A DNA stretch of 64,000 nucleotides from Pseudomonadota bacterium (GTDB lineage: Bacteria; Pseudomonadota; Gammaproteobacteria; Burkholderiales; Chitinibacteraceae): positions 1 through 64,000 of the forward strand of contig JAGTRM010000002.1 of assembly GCA_018261735.1 (NCBI GenBank), given 5' to 3'. Under the pieces are notes generated by a model. The model saw only the letters and a list, made by a program, of their open reading frames with translations, searched no databases and was not told where the DNA came from. A program made the position numbers and the translations under genes. Numbering within the stretch: position 1 is the stretch's first letter; every line of letters starts with the position of its first letter. Below, one piece after another: positions 12,493 through 22,902 of this stretch.

Positions 12493-12508
12493 ATCATCAA
12501 GTCAAAAA

Positions 12509-12547
12509 ACAAACCCCGCTCTCGAAAAGAGCGGGGTTTGTTTTTTG
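12509..12547. terminator. Bidirectional intrinsic terminator
   Basis: A 12-bp stem (12511-12522 with 12528-12539, AAACCCCGCTCT and its complement) has a 5-nt loop and is flanked by A6 on the left and T6 on the right. It serves the binding-protein gene (+) and the converging mannonate operon (-). Confidence 0.93.
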
Positions 12548-12619
12548 CAGCGATGGCTGCCCCGGTGCAAAAACCATCCGTCTGAAGAGGAGTGACGGAC
12601 AGTTTTTGCGGAGGCAACT

Positions 12620-13477
12620 TTACACGCCGGAATAGGCCGAGAAGGCACCATCGACCGGGATGACCACGCCGTTGACGAAGCCGGCAGCTTCTTCGGAAGT
12701 CAGGAACATGAGCGAGCCGATCAGCTCCTTCGATTCGCCGAAGCGGCCCATCGGGGTGCCGTTCAGGATCTTGCCGGCACGGGCGGTCGGCTGGCCATCG
12801 GCACCGAACAGCAGTGCACGGTTCTGGTTGGTCACGAAGAAGCCCGGAGCAATCGCATTCACGCGAATGCCGACCGGTGCGAAGTGCACGGCCAGCCACT
12901 GGGTGAAGTTGCTCACGGCAGCCTTGGCAGCACTGTAGGCCGGGATCTTGGTCAGCGGGCAGTAGGCATTCATCGACGAAATGTTGATGATGCTGCAGCC
13001 TTGACGGCCAACCATCTGCTTGGCGAAAACCTGGGTGGGCATCAAGGAACCGAGGAAGTTCAGGTCAAAGACAAAACGGATGCCGTCCGGATCCAGATCG
13101 AAGAAGCTGATCACGGAAGCATCGGGTTTCTGGAAGTCTTCCAGGGTCAGGTTTTCCTTGGTGGTGGTGCCTTTCGGATGATTGCCGCCGGCGCCGTTGA
13201 CCAGGATGTCGCAGGAACCGAGCTTGGCCAGCACTTCGGCGGCGGCGGTTTCGAGCGAGGCGCGTTCCAGCACGTTGGCGGCCACGGCAATGGCTTGTCC
13301 GCCTTCTTCGCGAATGGCAGCAGCCACGGCTTCGGCGGATTCCAGCTTCAGATCAAGGATGGCAACACGCGCGCCGGCTTCGGCCAGGGCACGGGCCATG
13401 TCGGCGCACAGGATGCCGCCGCCACCGGTGACAACTGCGACTTTGCCGACGAGATCAGTGAAATTGGGTAAGGACAT
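12620..13477 (-). CDS. uxuB: D-mannonate oxidoreductase (fructuronate reductase), SDR type
   Basis: 285-aa short-chain dehydrogenase: nucleotide motif VTGGGGILCADMA (~18-30), NINSS-like region IINISSMNAY and active-site Tyr/Lys in YSAAKAA (YxxxK). The protein resembles the Bacillus YjmF/UxuB SDR (shared features such as NGAGGNHPKGTTT and a C-terminal GAFSAYSGV), not the longer E. coli UxuB polyol dehydrogenase. It would interconvert D-fructuronate and D-mannonate in hexuronate catabolism. Start at 13477 has GGAG 7 nt upstream; an alternative ATG lies 4 codons earlier. It is downstream of uxuA on the same strand, 167 bp apart. Confidence 0.87.
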   Translation of the reverse strand: MSLPNFTDLVGKVAVVTGGGGILCADMARALAEAGARVAILDLKLESAEAVAAAIREEGGQAIAVAANVLERASLETAAAEVLAKLGSCDILVNGAGGNHPKGTTTKENLTLEDFQKPDASVISFFDLDPDGIRFVFDLNFLGSLMPTQVFAKQMVGRQGCSIINISSMNAYCPLTKIPAYSAAKAAVSNFTQWLAVHFAPVGIRVNAIAPGFFVTNQNRALLFGADGQPTARAGKILNGTPMGRFGESKELIGSLMFLTSEEAAGFVNGVVIPVDGAFSAYSGV

Positions 13478-13644
13478 GGGTTTCTCCATTCGGATTGCGT
13501 GGGGTGCAAACTGGCCATTCGAACCGATGCGGTCAAAATGGCATGGGGCAAGGCAGGGCATGCGTGATCGATGCCTGCCGGCAAAATTTGCAGGGATCGC
13601 CCATCCCGTTCAAGGCATGGACGATCTCTTCAGACAGCGCTCAA

Positions 13645-14700
13645 TCAGGCAGTGGTCTTGGTATCGAACTTGTCGATCGCTTCCCACAGGCCGATCAGGT
13701 ACATCGCGCCGAGCGCGCGGTCGTACAGGCCGTAGCCGGGCTTGCCGGTTTCGCCCCAGATCATGCGACCGTGGTCCGGACGGGCATAGAATTCCTTGCC
13801 TGCGTCGTGGTAAGCCTTGACGATCGCGGCCATGTCGAGCGAACCGCAGGAGGACAGGTGCGCGGTTTCTTCGAAGTCACCGTTCGGCGATACGTGCACA
13901 TTGCGCAGGTGGGCGAAGTGAATGCGGCCTTGCGGGGCGAATTCACGCACCATGGCTTCCACGCTGTTTTCGTAGCCGGCGCCGAGCGAGCCGGAGCACA
14001 GGGTCAGACCGTTGGCCGGGGTGTCGACGATTTTCAGCAGGCGGGCCAGGTCGTCGCGGTTCTTGACGATACGCGGCAGGCCGAAGATCGGACGGGGCGG
14101 ATCATCCGGGTGGATGGCCATTTTCATGCCGACTTCTTCGGCAACCGGAATGATGGCCTTCAGGAAGTATTCCAGGTGTTCCCACAGCTTTTCTTCGTCG
14201 ATCTTGCTGTATTCGGCGAGCAGCGCCTTCAGCTCGTCGGCCTTGTAGCTGGCATCCCAGCCCGGCAGGGAAATGCCCTTGCTAACGTCGATCTCTTCCA
14301 CTTCCTTGGTACTGAACGCGAGACAGGTCGAGCCGTCTTCCAGCTTCTTGTCCAGGATCGTGCGGGTCCAGTCGAACACCGGCATGAAGTTGTAGCAGAT
14401 CACCTTGACGCCGGCGGCGGCCAGGTTGCGGATGTTTTGCTGGTAGTTGGCGATCAGGCGATCGCGGCTCGGCTTGCCGAGCTTGATGTCTTCGTGCACC
14501 GGTACCGATTCGACCACGTCGAATGCCAGACCATTGGCTTCGATCTTGGCTTTCAGCGCCAAAATTTTGTCCATCGGCCATACTTCACCGACTGGCACAT
14601 CGTAAATGGCGGAAACGATGCCAGTCATGCCCGGGATTTGACGGATGTATTGAAGGGAGACCGGATCGGAATCACCGTACCAGCGGAAAGTCATTTTCAT
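13645..14700 (-). CDS. uxuA: Mannonate dehydratase
   Basis: 351 aa; dehydrates D-mannonate to 2-keto-3-deoxygluconate. TIM-barrel protein with typical segments [14 protein letters not shown] at the N-terminus, [16 protein letters not shown] in the middle and [18 protein letters not shown] and [13 protein letters not shown] near the metal site. The length fits the Bacillus-type enzymes. AAGGAG lies 8 nt before the ATG at 14700. A candidate sigma70 promoter and a GntR operator sit in the divergent region upstream. No kdgK or kdgA for the product is in the window. Confidence 0.94.
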   Translation of the reverse strand: MKMTFRWYGDSDPVSLQYIRQIPGMTGIVSAIYDVPVGEVWPMDKILALKAKIEANGLAFDVVESVPVHEDIKLGKPSRDRLIANYQQNIRNLAAAGVKVICYNFMPVFDWTRTILDKKLEDGSTCLAFSTKEVEEIDVSKGISLPGWDASYKADELKALLAEYSKIDEEKLWEHLEYFLKAIIPVAEEVGMKMAIHPDDPPRPIFGLPRIVKNRDDLARLLKIVDTPANGLTLCSGSLGAGYENSVEAMVREFAPQGRIHFAHLRNVHVSPNGDFEETAHLSSCGSLDMAAIVKAYHDAGKEFYARPDHGRMIWGETGKPGYGLYDRALGAMYLIGLWEAIDKFDTKTTA

Positions 14701-14741
14701 GGTTACACTCCTTGGGTGGATGGCCAAATGGTCAAAAGGTA

Positions 14742-14757
14742 AATTGGTAAGACCATT
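14742..14757. promoter_or_regulatory. Candidate operator for the FadR-type GntR regulator
   Basis: AATTGGTAAGACCATT fits the FadR/PdhR-subfamily pattern TGGT-N3-ACCA (PdhR-like consensus AATTGGTnnnACCAATT). It sits near the predicted +1 of uxuA and against the region expected for the -35 of the divergent regulator promoter, so one bound dimer could repress both. A second palindrome, GGTATACC, lies at about 14848-14854. Confidence 0.65.
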
Positions 14758-14763
14758 GAGCAA

Positions 14764-14792
14764 AGTATAGGCGTATAATTTGGTGTATGCAA
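14764..14792 (-). promoter_or_regulatory. Candidate sigma70 promoter of uxuA
   Basis: On the minus strand a TTGCAT box (14787-14792) and a TATACT box (14764-14769) are spaced 17 bp. A perfect TATAAT (14774-14779) on the plus strand lies inside the same region and may be the -10 of the regulator gene. The -35 boxes are weak. Confidence 0.5.
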
Positions 14793-14894
14793 CTGGTGGA
14801 AAGTTTCCGCTCATCGAAAAATCCGGGTATAGAATGATGCTCTTCCGGTATACCCAACAAGCGGCCCGTAACCCGTTATAAACATAGGCAAGAC

Positions 14895-15611
14895 ATGGCA
14901 CAGGAACATTCGCTCGTTAATGGGGCAAACGCAGGACTGCCGGTATTCCAGTCGCGACGTCTGTACAAGCAGATCGCCGACGCGCTGGCAGAACGCATCC
15001 ATTCCGGCATTTTTGCGCCCGGCAGTCACCTGCCCTCCGAGCGTGATCTGGCCCAACAGATGGGCGTCAGCCGTCCGTCGGTGCGCGAGGCGTTGATTGC
15101 GCTGGAAGTGATGGGGCTCGTGGAAGTGCGCGTCGGCGATGGCGTGCTGGTGTGTGACCGGCGCGCAAGCATCGCCGAGGGAACCGATACCGAGAACAGT
15201 CCACTCGAGCAGCTGCAGGCGCGCATGCTGCTGGAAGGTGAAGTTGCCGGGCTGGCAGCGGAAAATGTCACGCCGGAACAACTGGCCGTGCTCGATGCCT
15301 CGCTTCTCGCCATGGAAGGCATGATCAACGACCGCACCCGCTTCCTGGAAGAAGACCAGCGGTTCCACATGGCCGTGGTCGTCGCCAGCGGCAGCCAGAC
15401 GCTGATCGATCTGGTCGAATTTCTCTGGCAGCAGCGCACCTTGCCGGTCTACCGCGCGTTCGAGAAGCACTTCACCGGCGCTGCCGAGCAGACTGCCGTA
15501 CTCGAAGAGCACCGCGCCATCGTCGAGGCCATCCGGCAGGGCGATTCACGCAAGGCTCGCAGCGCCATGCGCCGACATATCGATCGGGTACGGAAGCAAT
15601 TCACCAAGTAG
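14895..15611 (+). CDS. GntR-family transcriptional regulator (FadR/FCD subfamily), probable regulator of uxu genes
   Basis: 238 aa. N-terminal winged helix-turn-helix: [39 protein letters not shown]. The C-terminal all-helical FCD ligand domain carries a metal-type Asp/His pattern ([20 protein letters not shown]). Divergent from uxuA with a TGGT-N3-ACCA site between them, so it most likely represses the mannonate genes and itself, with a hexuronate intermediate as inducer. This role is inferred from context. The ATG at 14895 has only a weak Shine-Dalgarno. Confidence 0.88.
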   Translation: MAQEHSLVNGANAGLPVFQSRRLYKQIADALAERIHSGIFAPGSHLPSERDLAQQMGVSRPSVREALIALEVMGLVEVRVGDGVLVCDRRASIAEGTDTENSPLEQLQARMLLEGEVAGLAAENVTPEQLAVLDASLLAMEGMINDRTRFLEEDQRFHMAVVVASGSQTLIDLVEFLWQQRTLPVYRAFEKHFTGAAEQTAVLEEHRAIVEAIRQGDSRKARSAMRRHIDRVRKQFTK

Positions 15612-15697
15612 TTTCTGGGCGCGGGTAAGTCCGTATTACCGCCGAGCGGGGCTGCGCGTATTGTCTCCCGGCAACAGGTTCAGCGGGAGTGTCTGCC

Positions 15698-17350
15698 ATG
15701 TCGTCCGATAGTGAAATTGCCCAAGCCACGCGGCTGCGTTCGATCATCGAACTGGCCGGCGCCCGACTGGGCATCCCGGTGCGTGAGCTTGAACCCTACG
15801 GCCACTACAAGGCCAAACTCTCGCTCGACTACCTGGAGCGCCTGCAGCATCGCCACGACGGCAAACTGATCCTGGTCACCGCGATCACGCCCACGCCCGC
15901 CGGCGAAGGCAAGACCACGACCACGATCGGCCTCACCGACGGGCTGAACCGAATCGGCAAAAACACCATCGTCTGCCTGCGCGAGCCTTCGCTCGGCCCG
16001 TGCTTCGGCCTCAAGGGCGGCGCCACCGGCGGCGGCCATGCACAGGTGGCGCCAGCAAGCGACATCAACCTGCATTTCACCGGCGATTTCCATGCCGTCA
16101 CCTCCGCGCACAACCTGCTCTCGGCGCACATCGACAACCACCTGTTCCACGGCAATGCCCTCGGGCTCGACCCGCAGCGCATCGTCTGGCGCCGGGTCAT
16201 CGACATGAACGACCGGGCACTGCGCACTATCACGCTCGGCGCAGGCGGGTCGGCCGCGCGCGAGGAAGGATTCGATCTGACCGTAGCCTCGGAAGTCATG
16301 GCCGCCTTATGTCTGTCGGAATCGCTGGACGAACTGCACGAGCGGCTCGGCAACATGCTGATCGGCTACGGCGGGCCGGATGGCAGCATGCCCTTCTTCG
16401 CCCGCGACCTGAAAGTCACCGGCGCCATGACCGCGCTGCTGAAGGACGCACTCAAGCCGAATCTGGTGCAAACGCTGGAAAACAACCCCGCGCTGATCCA
16501 CGGCGGCCCGTTTGCGAATATCGCTCACGGCTGCAACTCGCTGATCGCCACGCGCAGTGCCTTGAAAATGGCCGATTACGTGGTCACCGAAGCCGGCTTT
16601 GGCGCCGATCTGGGCGCCGAAAAATTCATCAACATCAAATGCCGCCAGGGCGGATTGACGCCGGCGCTGGCAGTCCTCGTCGCCTCGGTGCGCGCGCTCA
16701 AAAGCCACGGCGGGGCCGCGCCGCATGCGCTGGACCAGGAAAACCTGGCCGCACTGCAGGCCGGCATGGGCAACCTGCTCCGGCACCACGCCAACCTGCA
16801 CGACCGGTTCGGCTTGCCGGTGGTGGTGGCCATCAACCCTTTTCCCGGCGATACGCCGGTCGAACTCGACTGGCTGCTGCAGGAATGCGCACGCTTGGGG
16901 CTGCGCGCCGTGATCAGCCGGCATTGGGCCGAAGGCGGCGCTGGCGCACAAGCGCTGGCGCAGGCAGTCCTGGAAGAAATCGAGCAGACCGATAACCGTT
17001 TCAGCCTGCTTTATCCCGACGACATGCCCTTGCGGGACAAGATCGACACCATTGCCACCCGCATCTATGGCGCACCCGGCTTCAGCGCACCGGACACTGT
17101 GCTGCGCGAAATCGAGCGGCTGGACCGCACTTACCGGCAATTCCCGATCTGCATGGCCAAAACACCGTATTCCCTGACCGGTGCCGCGCCCGGCCAGCCA
17201 CTGTCGGTACACGATGTGCGCCTGGCACGCGGCGCGGGCTTTCTGGTGGTGCTCAGCGGCAAGATCATGACGATGCCCGGACTGCCCGAACATCCGGCCA
17301 GCGAACGGATCGATGTTTTGCCGGATGGGCGCATTACCGGGCTGCAGTGA
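15698..17350 (+). CDS. fhs: Formate-tetrahydrofolate ligase
   Basis: 550 aa; ATP-dependent formation of 10-formyl-THF from formate and THF. P-loop [16 protein letters not shown] (~65-80), [19 protein letters not shown] and folate/formate-site segments are conserved, and the length equals the family norm. ATG at 15698 is preferred (GGGAG 8 nt upstream); an in-frame GTG three codons earlier would overlap that Shine-Dalgarno. It stands alone between the GntR gene and bioA. Confidence 0.95.
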   Translation: MSSDSEIAQATRLRSIIELAGARLGIPVRELEPYGHYKAKLSLDYLERLQHRHDGKLILVTAITPTPAGEGKTTTTIGLTDGLNRIGKNTIVCLREPSLGPCFGLKGGATGGGHAQVAPASDINLHFTGDFHAVTSAHNLLSAHIDNHLFHGNALGLDPQRIVWRRVIDMNDRALRTITLGAGGSAAREEGFDLTVASEVMAALCLSESLDELHERLGNMLIGYGGPDGSMPFFARDLKVTGAMTALLKDALKPNLVQTLENNPALIHGGPFANIAHGCNSLIATRSALKMADYVVTEAGFGADLGAEKFINIKCRQGGLTPALAVLVASVRALKSHGGAAPHALDQENLAALQAGMGNLLRHHANLHDRFGLPVVVAINPFPGDTPVELDWLLQECARLGLRAVISRHWAEGGAGAQALAQAVLEEIEQTDNRFSLLYPDDMPLRDKIDTIATRIYGAPGFSAPDTVLREIERLDRTYRQFPICMAKTPYSLTGAAPGQPLSVHDVRLARGAGFLVVLSGKIMTMPGLPEHPASERIDVLPDGRITGLQ

Positions 17351-17431
17351 TCTGCACCAGCCGCCGGTCGCCGCCCTGTTAGCGCACCGGCTTTTGCGTC
17401 AGAATGCGCTTTTTGACCGGGTCCGATTCGC

Positions 17432-18739
17432 ATGACCAATCAGGAACTTCTCCAGCGCAGTCTGGCCGCCGTCTGGCACCCCTGTACCCAGATGAAACAG
17501 CATGAATCGTTCCCGCTGATCCCGATCAGCCGCGGCGAAGGCGTGTGGCTATACGACTGCGAAGGCCGGCGTTTTCTCGATGCGGTTTCCAGCTGGTGGG
17601 TCAACCTGTTCGGCCATAACGAACCACGCATCAAGGCCGCGATCAGCCGGCAGATGGATAGCCTGGAGCACGTGATGCTGGCTGGGTTCACCCACGAGCC
17701 CGCCGTTCGTCTGTCCGAACAGCTGGCCGAACTGACCGGTCTGGGCCATGCGTTCTACGGCTCAGACGGCGCATCGGCCACCGAAATCGCCCTGAAAATG
17801 AGCGCGCACTCCTGGCGAAATAAGGGTCTTCCGCAGAAAAACCGCTTCGTCTACCTGGAAAACAGCTATCACGGCGAGACGCTGGGCGCATTGTCGGTCA
17901 CCGATGTACCGATCTTTCGCAGCGCCTACGCGCCGCTGGTGCGCGACAATTTCTGCGTGATGAACCCGGACTGGCGCCAAGCGCGCGAGGGAGAAACGGC
18001 GCAGGACGTGGCCGAACGGGCAGCATCGGCACTGGCAGCGCTGCTGGCCGAGAAACACGGGGAAATTGCCGCACTGATCCTGGAACCGCTGGTGCAGGGC
18101 GCTGCCGGCATGGCGATGTACGACCCGCTTTACCTGCGCCGTGCCCGGTCACTTTGTGACCAATTTGGCGTGCACTTGATTGCCGATGAAATTGCCGTTG
18201 GTTTCGGCCGCACCGGCACCATGTTCGCCTGCGAGCAGGCCGGCATCCGTCCGGACCTGCTTTGCCTTTCAAAAGGCATCACTGGCGGTTACCTGCCGCT
18301 TGCAGCTGTGCTATGCCAGGATGACATTTATCGCGCTTTCTACCATGATGAAACGGCACGCGGTTTTCTGCATTCGCATTCGTACACGGGAAACCCGCTA
18401 GCCTGCGCGGCGGCGCTCGCCACATTGGCCATCTTCAAGGAAGACGAAGTGATCGCACGCAACCGTGAAAAAGCACTGCGTTTCGATGCGTTTTTTGCTG
18501 GATTGGCCGCGCATCCCCGGGTGAAGAACTGGCGGCGCACCGGCATGATCTGGGCCTTTGATGTCACCGATGCCACGGCAGGCTTTGCCCAGCGCTTTTT
18601 TGCTGCCGCACTGGCACAAGGCGTGCTGGTACGGCCAATAGGGGAAACGGTTTATTTCATGCCCCCTTATGTACTGAATGATGATGAGGCGCAGCAGCTT
18701 GCCGCAGGCACGCTGGCCGCTCTGGAACAAACCCGATAG
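17432..18739 (+). CDS. bioA: Adenosylmethionine-8-amino-7-oxononanoate aminotransferase
   Basis: 435 aa class III PLP aminotransferase of biotin synthesis (KAPA to DAPA with AdoMet as amino donor). The BioA-specific N-terminus WHPCTQMKQHE and SSWWVNLFGHNEP, the PLP region YGSDGASATEIALK, DEIAVGFGRTGTMFACE and the Schiff-base Lys in LCLSKGITGGYLPLA (~273) are all present. No other bio genes lie nearby. Confidence 0.95.
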   Translation: MTNQELLQRSLAAVWHPCTQMKQHESFPLIPISRGEGVWLYDCEGRRFLDAVSSWWVNLFGHNEPRIKAAISRQMDSLEHVMLAGFTHEPAVRLSEQLAELTGLGHAFYGSDGASATEIALKMSAHSWRNKGLPQKNRFVYLENSYHGETLGALSVTDVPIFRSAYAPLVRDNFCVMNPDWRQAREGETAQDVAERAASALAALLAEKHGEIAALILEPLVQGAAGMAMYDPLYLRRARSLCDQFGVHLIADEIAVGFGRTGTMFACEQAGIRPDLLCLSKGITGGYLPLAAVLCQDDIYRAFYHDETARGFLHSHSYTGNPLACAAALATLAIFKEDEVIARNREKALRFDAFFAGLAAHPRVKNWRRTGMIWAFDVTDATAGFAQRFFAAALAQGVLVRPIGETVYFMPPYVLNDDEAQQLAAGTLAALEQTR

Positions 18740-18758
18740 CAACAAGGTACCCTGATCC

Positions 18759-20336
18759 ATGCAGTTGTTGCTCGATTTGCCGGAAATCTCTCCGGCCCTG
18801 GCAAATGTTGTCGAAACCAATCCGAAGAAACTTCGGGAGTGGTTGATCGGGCTGCCCACCTCCAACGTCATCGAAGCCGGGCGCCAGATCCACGACGCCC
18901 TGGCTTCACTCAACCGCATCGAGCTGGCCGTCGACGAGCGCGTCAAACTGCTGGCGGAATATGAAATCATGCTGGACATGATGGCGGGCAGCTTTGAAGC
19001 CTCCTATGCCGCCAACGGTGTCCCCGCCAAGGATCGCGCCAGGCAGACGGCAACGGTCCATCGCAACCTGTGGCACGAAATGGCTACGGCCTGGAAAGTG
19101 GCCTTGGTCAGCCGGCTGGAAAAACGCTCCCTGTTCGGCGCAAGCGGCAAGGCAGACCCGTTGTTTATCCAGCGCGTGCTCAACAGCTACTGGCGTTTCT
19201 ACCGGATTTGCTGCCGCCTTTACATGCCCATGCCGGCCGGGGCCTGGAGCGAAATCCACCAGGTTTTCCGGCTGGGCGCGAAAAACCAGTTCCTGGATGA
19301 GCCGCACGAACCCAAGAACCACTCGATTGCCGCCACCTACAAACGCATCCTGCTGCTGTCGCTGGCCGATCCGCTGCGCTTTGCCCTGCCCGAACAGGAC
19401 AAGCTGGTCGAGCTCGTGGAAAGTTACGGCCATCTAGCGCATTTTCAGCCGATCACCAAGCTGCCGAGCCATGCCGGCTACTTCCTGATCGAACTGGATT
19501 CCGACATGCCGCCGCGCTATGTCGGCAGCAAGATCGTTGAAGGCCCGGGCATGACCAGCATTTTGCTCGATACCACGGAATTGTCGCGCCATCTGCACAA
19601 GATCGAAGCCGTCATCGAAGCCAAGGCCCCGCAGGCGCATGATCGCGCCAAGGTTCAGGCGCGCTTGCAGATCCTGCGCCGCATCATCCGCCAGTGGGCG
19701 ATCGCGCCGCAACGCATCTACCAACGGATAGCATCGCAGACGCGGGTCGACATCGTGTTCGGTCTGCGCGCGGTGGGCGCCCAACTCAACCATGGCCTTC
19801 CCATGGATCCACCGCTTAAGGATGCAGCAGCACTGCCAGAGCTGGCGCCCCTCCCTTTGCCGCCAAGGGAAATACGGCTATCCCAGTGGCAGGTTCTGAA
19901 CGAAAGTCCCGGCGGGTTTGCCGTGCGTTCCGTGGTGGTGCCCGACGGGCTGGCCCATGCCGGCGAGGTGGTGGCGATGCGCGCCGGCGCAGAATCCGCC
20001 TGGATGGTGGCCTCGGTGCGCTGGCTGCAGGTCAATGACGACAACAGCGTTGAAATGGGCCTGCAGGTGATGTCCGCGCGTGCGGTTCCGGCCTTGATCC
20101 GCCCCACGATTGGTGCGGCGCCGCTGACCTATCTGCCCGCGGTATTGCTGCCGGAAATCGCCACGCTCAAGCAGCCGGCGCGCATCGCGGCCAGCAAGGG
20201 CACCTACACGCCGATGCGCGAGCTTTCCATCCTGACGCCAACGGGTGAATACAAGGTTCGGGCGCTGAAACTGATCGAGCAGCAGATGAACTACGATCTG
20301 TTCGATTACCAGAGCGACCCGGTCCCGCCGGCGTAA
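18759..20336 (+). CDS. Conserved hypothetical protein with PilZ-like C-terminal segment
   Basis: 525 aa, soluble, no signal peptide or membrane segment. The N-terminal ~340 residues are mainly helical. The segment at ~365-460 (LSQWQVLNESPGGFAVRS followed by GEVVAMR and VASVRWLQ) has the strand pattern and the N-x-S-x-x-G spacing seen in PilZ-type beta-barrels, which bind cyclic di-GMP. The canonical RxxxR preceding motif is not evident, so ligand binding is doubtful. I recognise it only as a beta-proteobacterial conserved type. It starts 19 nt after bioA and is probably cotranscribed. It converges on xerC with no gap. Confidence 0.7.
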   Translation: MQLLLDLPEISPALANVVETNPKKLREWLIGLPTSNVIEAGRQIHDALASLNRIELAVDERVKLLAEYEIMLDMMAGSFEASYAANGVPAKDRARQTATVHRNLWHEMATAWKVALVSRLEKRSLFGASGKADPLFIQRVLNSYWRFYRICCRLYMPMPAGAWSEIHQVFRLGAKNQFLDEPHEPKNHSIAATYKRILLLSLADPLRFALPEQDKLVELVESYGHLAHFQPITKLPSHAGYFLIELDSDMPPRYVGSKIVEGPGMTSILLDTTELSRHLHKIEAVIEAKAPQAHDRAKVQARLQILRRIIRQWAIAPQRIYQRIASQTRVDIVFGLRAVGAQLNHGLPMDPPLKDAAALPELAPLPLPPREIRLSQWQVLNESPGGFAVRSVVVPDGLAHAGEVVAMRAGAESAWMVASVRWLQVNDDNSVEMGLQVMSARAVPALIRPTIGAAPLTYLPAVLLPEIATLKQPARIAASKGTYTPMRELSILTPTGEYKVRALKLIEQQMNYDLFDYQSDPVPPA

Positions 20337-21266
20337 TCAATCTTTCTTCTTCGCCCGCGGGTGGGTCTGGTCGTAGATCTGCGCCAGATGCTGGAAATCC
20401 AGATGGGTATAAATCTGCGTGGTGGCAATGCTGGCGTGGCCCAGCAATTCCTGCACCGCGCGCAAATCCCCCGATGACTGCAGCACATGGCTGGCGCAGC
20501 TGTGACGCAACTTGTGCGGATAGAGTGGTTCGGCCACGCCGAGCTTGATACGCCATTGCGCCAGGCGCGCTTCCACCGCACGTGGGGTCAGGCGTTTTCC
20601 GGTCTTGCCGACAAACACGCTGGATTCATCTGCGGCAGCCAGTGTCGGGCGCAGTGCCAGCCAGGCTTCGAGCGCGTTGATGGCCTTGCTGCCGACCGGT
20701 ACCACGCGCGTCTTGCTCCCCTTTCCCAGCACCGTGGCCATGCCATGCGCCAGATCGAGGTTGCCTAGCGGCAGTTCGATCAGCTCGGCCACGCGCAGGC
20801 CGGAAGAATAGGCGAGCTCGAAGATCGCCTTGTCGCGCACAGCCAGTACATCATCATCGGGCAGATTGTCGAGAAAACCGCCGACATCGTCGGTGGTCAT
20901 GGCGGCGGGGAGTTTTTTGGCGCTGCGTGGGGCGCGCACGCCCTCGACCGGGTTGGCCGGCCAGGAAAAATCGCGCGCCATGATGCGGTAAAACGCGCGC
21001 CAGGCCGAAAGCACCCGGGCAATGCTGCGCCCGCTCAGGCCCCGGCTGGCCAGCTTGCGCACGAAGCCGCGGATATCGACCGGCGAAAGCGCGGCGGCAC
21101 AGGATCGCCCGGCGGCCAGCTCCTGCAACAAGGCAAGATCGCGACCATAGGCAGCCAGGGTATGGGCGCTGACGCCGCCTTCGCCAATCAAATGACGCTG
21201 AAAATGCAGGAAAAAAGGATCCTCCGCCACAGGTACAACATCGGGCACCGCGGCGGATTGGCTCAT
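20337..21266 (-). CDS. xerC: Tyrosine recombinase XerC
   Basis: 309 aa; with XerD resolves chromosome dimers at dif. SAM-like N-terminal domain, then the catalytic domain with R158 (SGLRVAEL), K182 (LGKGSKTR), H251/R254 (HKLRHSCASH), H277 (LLGHASI) and Tyr286 (TQIYTH). All active-site residues are intact. ATG at 21266; a GTG lies one codon upstream. Downstream of the DUF484 gene and dapF, the usual order in proteobacteria. Confidence 0.95.
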   Translation of the reverse strand: MSQSAAVPDVVPVAEDPFFLHFQRHLIGEGGVSAHTLAAYGRDLALLQELAAGRSCAAALSPVDIRGFVRKLASRGLSGRSIARVLSAWRAFYRIMARDFSWPANPVEGVRAPRSAKKLPAAMTTDDVGGFLDNLPDDDVLAVRDKAIFELAYSSGLRVAELIELPLGNLDLAHGMATVLGKGSKTRVVPVGSKAINALEAWLALRPTLAAADESSVFVGKTGKRLTPRAVEARLAQWRIKLGVAEPLYPHKLRHSCASHVLQSSGDLRAVQELLGHASIATTQIYTHLDFQHLAQIYDQTHPRAKKKD

Positions 21267-21271
21267 CACGT

Positions 21272-21946
21272 TCAGGCTTCGGCCGGAACCGCTTCGCGGC
21301 GCACGATGCGCAGCAGCGCGGCGGAGACCAGATCGGACATGCGCTGCAGGTAGAGCGTGCCCATGTCGGGATAGAAACGCTCGCTGTCCTCGCTCGCCAT
21401 CACCAGCACGCCGAACGGCTCCTCGCCGGTACGCAGAGCAAACTGGGCAAACGATTTCAGCCCGGAACCGGCTTCACCGAACCAGCCCAGTACTTCTTCC
21501 GTCACATACGGGCCGCAATAGGGCGAAACCAGATTGTGCGCCAGGCGCACCACCTCCTCGCCGACCGGCTCGAATTCGCGCAAGCCGCCGCTGATGCCCG
21601 GCAGCCACAGGCGCAGGGCCACATGCGGCACGCCGAAGCGTTCGCGCAGATGGTATTCCAGCGTGCCGATCACCCCAGCCATGTCTTCGGCACGCAGCAG
21701 ATCCACCGTCAGGCGGTGCAGCTTGTCCGAGGTGATGTCGTTTTCCTCGCCAAATTGCAACAGCTCGGAAAGACGCATCTCCAGCGCGCGGTTTTTCTCG
21801 CGCAGGGTCAGTAACTGGCGCTCGGCCAGCGAAACCGCCTGCCCGCGGTGCGAATGCGGCACATAGATCTGGGCCAGATCATCGGCAAATTCTTCAAAGA
21901 ATTCCGGATTGTGCCGGAGCCATTCCACGATATCGATAGGCTGCAT
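21272..21946 (-). CDS. DUF484 family protein
   Basis: 224 aa. The N-terminus MQPIDIVEWLRHNPEFFEEF and the downstream coiled-coil then GAF-like fold are typical of the DUF484 family, encoded between dapF and xerC in many proteobacteria. The molecular function is not known. Start at ATG 21946 is set by GGGAG 6 nt upstream; a TTG four codons earlier is less likely. The gap to dapF is 19 nt and to xerC 5 nt, so the three form an operon. Confidence 0.9.
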   Translation of the reverse strand: MQPIDIVEWLRHNPEFFEEFADDLAQIYVPHSHRGQAVSLAERQLLTLREKNRALEMRLSELLQFGEENDITSDKLHRLTVDLLRAEDMAGVIGTLEYHLRERFGVPHVALRLWLPGISGGLREFEPVGEEVVRLAHNLVSPYCGPYVTEEVLGWFGEAGSGLKSFAQFALRTGEEPFGVLVMASEDSERFYPDMGTLYLQRMSDLVSAALLRIVRREAVPAEA

Positions 21947-21965
21947 TGCCGCTCCCAAGTGAAAA

Positions 21966-22796
21966 TCAGATAGTCAAATTGCCTTCGAACACGGTCTGCG
22001 CCGGGCCAGTCATCCACACCGGCTCGCCTGGCCCCGCCCAGCGGATCGTCAGTTCGCCGCCGCGGGTGCTGACGCGGACCGTATCACTAAGCAGACCCCG
22101 GCGGATGCCCGCGACCACGGCCGCACAGGCGCCGGTGCCGCAAGCCAGTGTTTCGCCGGCCGCACGTTCAAACACGCGCAGGCGGATCGCCGTGCGCGAA
22201 ACAATCTGCATGAAACCCGCGTTGACCTTCTGCGGAAAACGCGGGTGCAACTCGATCAAGCGCCCCTGCTCGGCCACCGGCGCGATCTCGACATCGGCCA
22301 CCACCTGCACCGCATGCGGGTTGCCCATCGACACCACGGTGATATCGAGCGTGGTCCCGGCCACATCCAGCGCATGCATTACGCTATCGCCATCGGCCAC
22401 AAACGGAATCTCGGCCGGCACAAAGCGCGGCAGGCCCATATTCACCGTGACTTCGCCCGAATCTTCCAGGCGCGGGTAAATGATGCCCTTGGCCGTTTCA
22501 ACCGCGATCTCGCGCTTGGTGGTGAGCTGCTGGTCGTAAACGAAGCGGGCGAAGCAGCGCGCGCCGTTGCCGCATTGCTCGACTTCGCTGCCGTCGCAAT
22601 TGAAAATCCGGTAGCGAAAATCGACATCGGGCAAGGCCGAGCGCTCGACCAGCAACAGCTGGTCAAAGCCGACGCCGAAGTGGCGATCGCCCAGGCGCGC
22701 GATCAGATCGGCATCGAGCGCGACCGTCTGGGTGACGCCATCGATCACCATGAAATCATTGCCGAGGCCATGCATTTTGGTAAAACGCAGATTCAT
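21966..22796 (-). CDS. dapF: Diaminopimelate epimerase
   Basis: 276 aa; converts LL- to meso-diaminopimelate for lysine and peptidoglycan. Start [13 protein letters not shown], with the two catalytic cysteines in EQCGNGARC (~75) and ACGTGACAA (~220). Full length with both halves of the pseudosymmetric fold. First gene of the dapF-DUF484-xerC operon. Confidence 0.95.
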   Translation of the reverse strand: MNLRFTKMHGLGNDFMVIDGVTQTVALDADLIARLGDRHFGVGFDQLLLVERSALPDVDFRYRIFNCDGSEVEQCGNGARCFARFVYDQQLTTKREIAVETAKGIIYPRLEDSGEVTVNMGLPRFVPAEIPFVADGDSVMHALDVAGTTLDITVVSMGNPHAVQVVADVEIAPVAEQGRLIELHPRFPQKVNAGFMQIVSRTAIRLRVFERAAGETLACGTGACAAVVAGIRRGLLSDTVRVSTRGGELTIRWAGPGEPVWMTGPAQTVFEGNLTI

Positions 22797-22902
22797 GCGG
22801 GTTCCAGCCGTTTTTAACTATGCTCTAGCGTAACGGCAAAGCCGGGCGGATTCAAATGAAAAGCCCTGATTGCGCATCAGCGCGCCTAATCCCGATCCAT
22901 TT

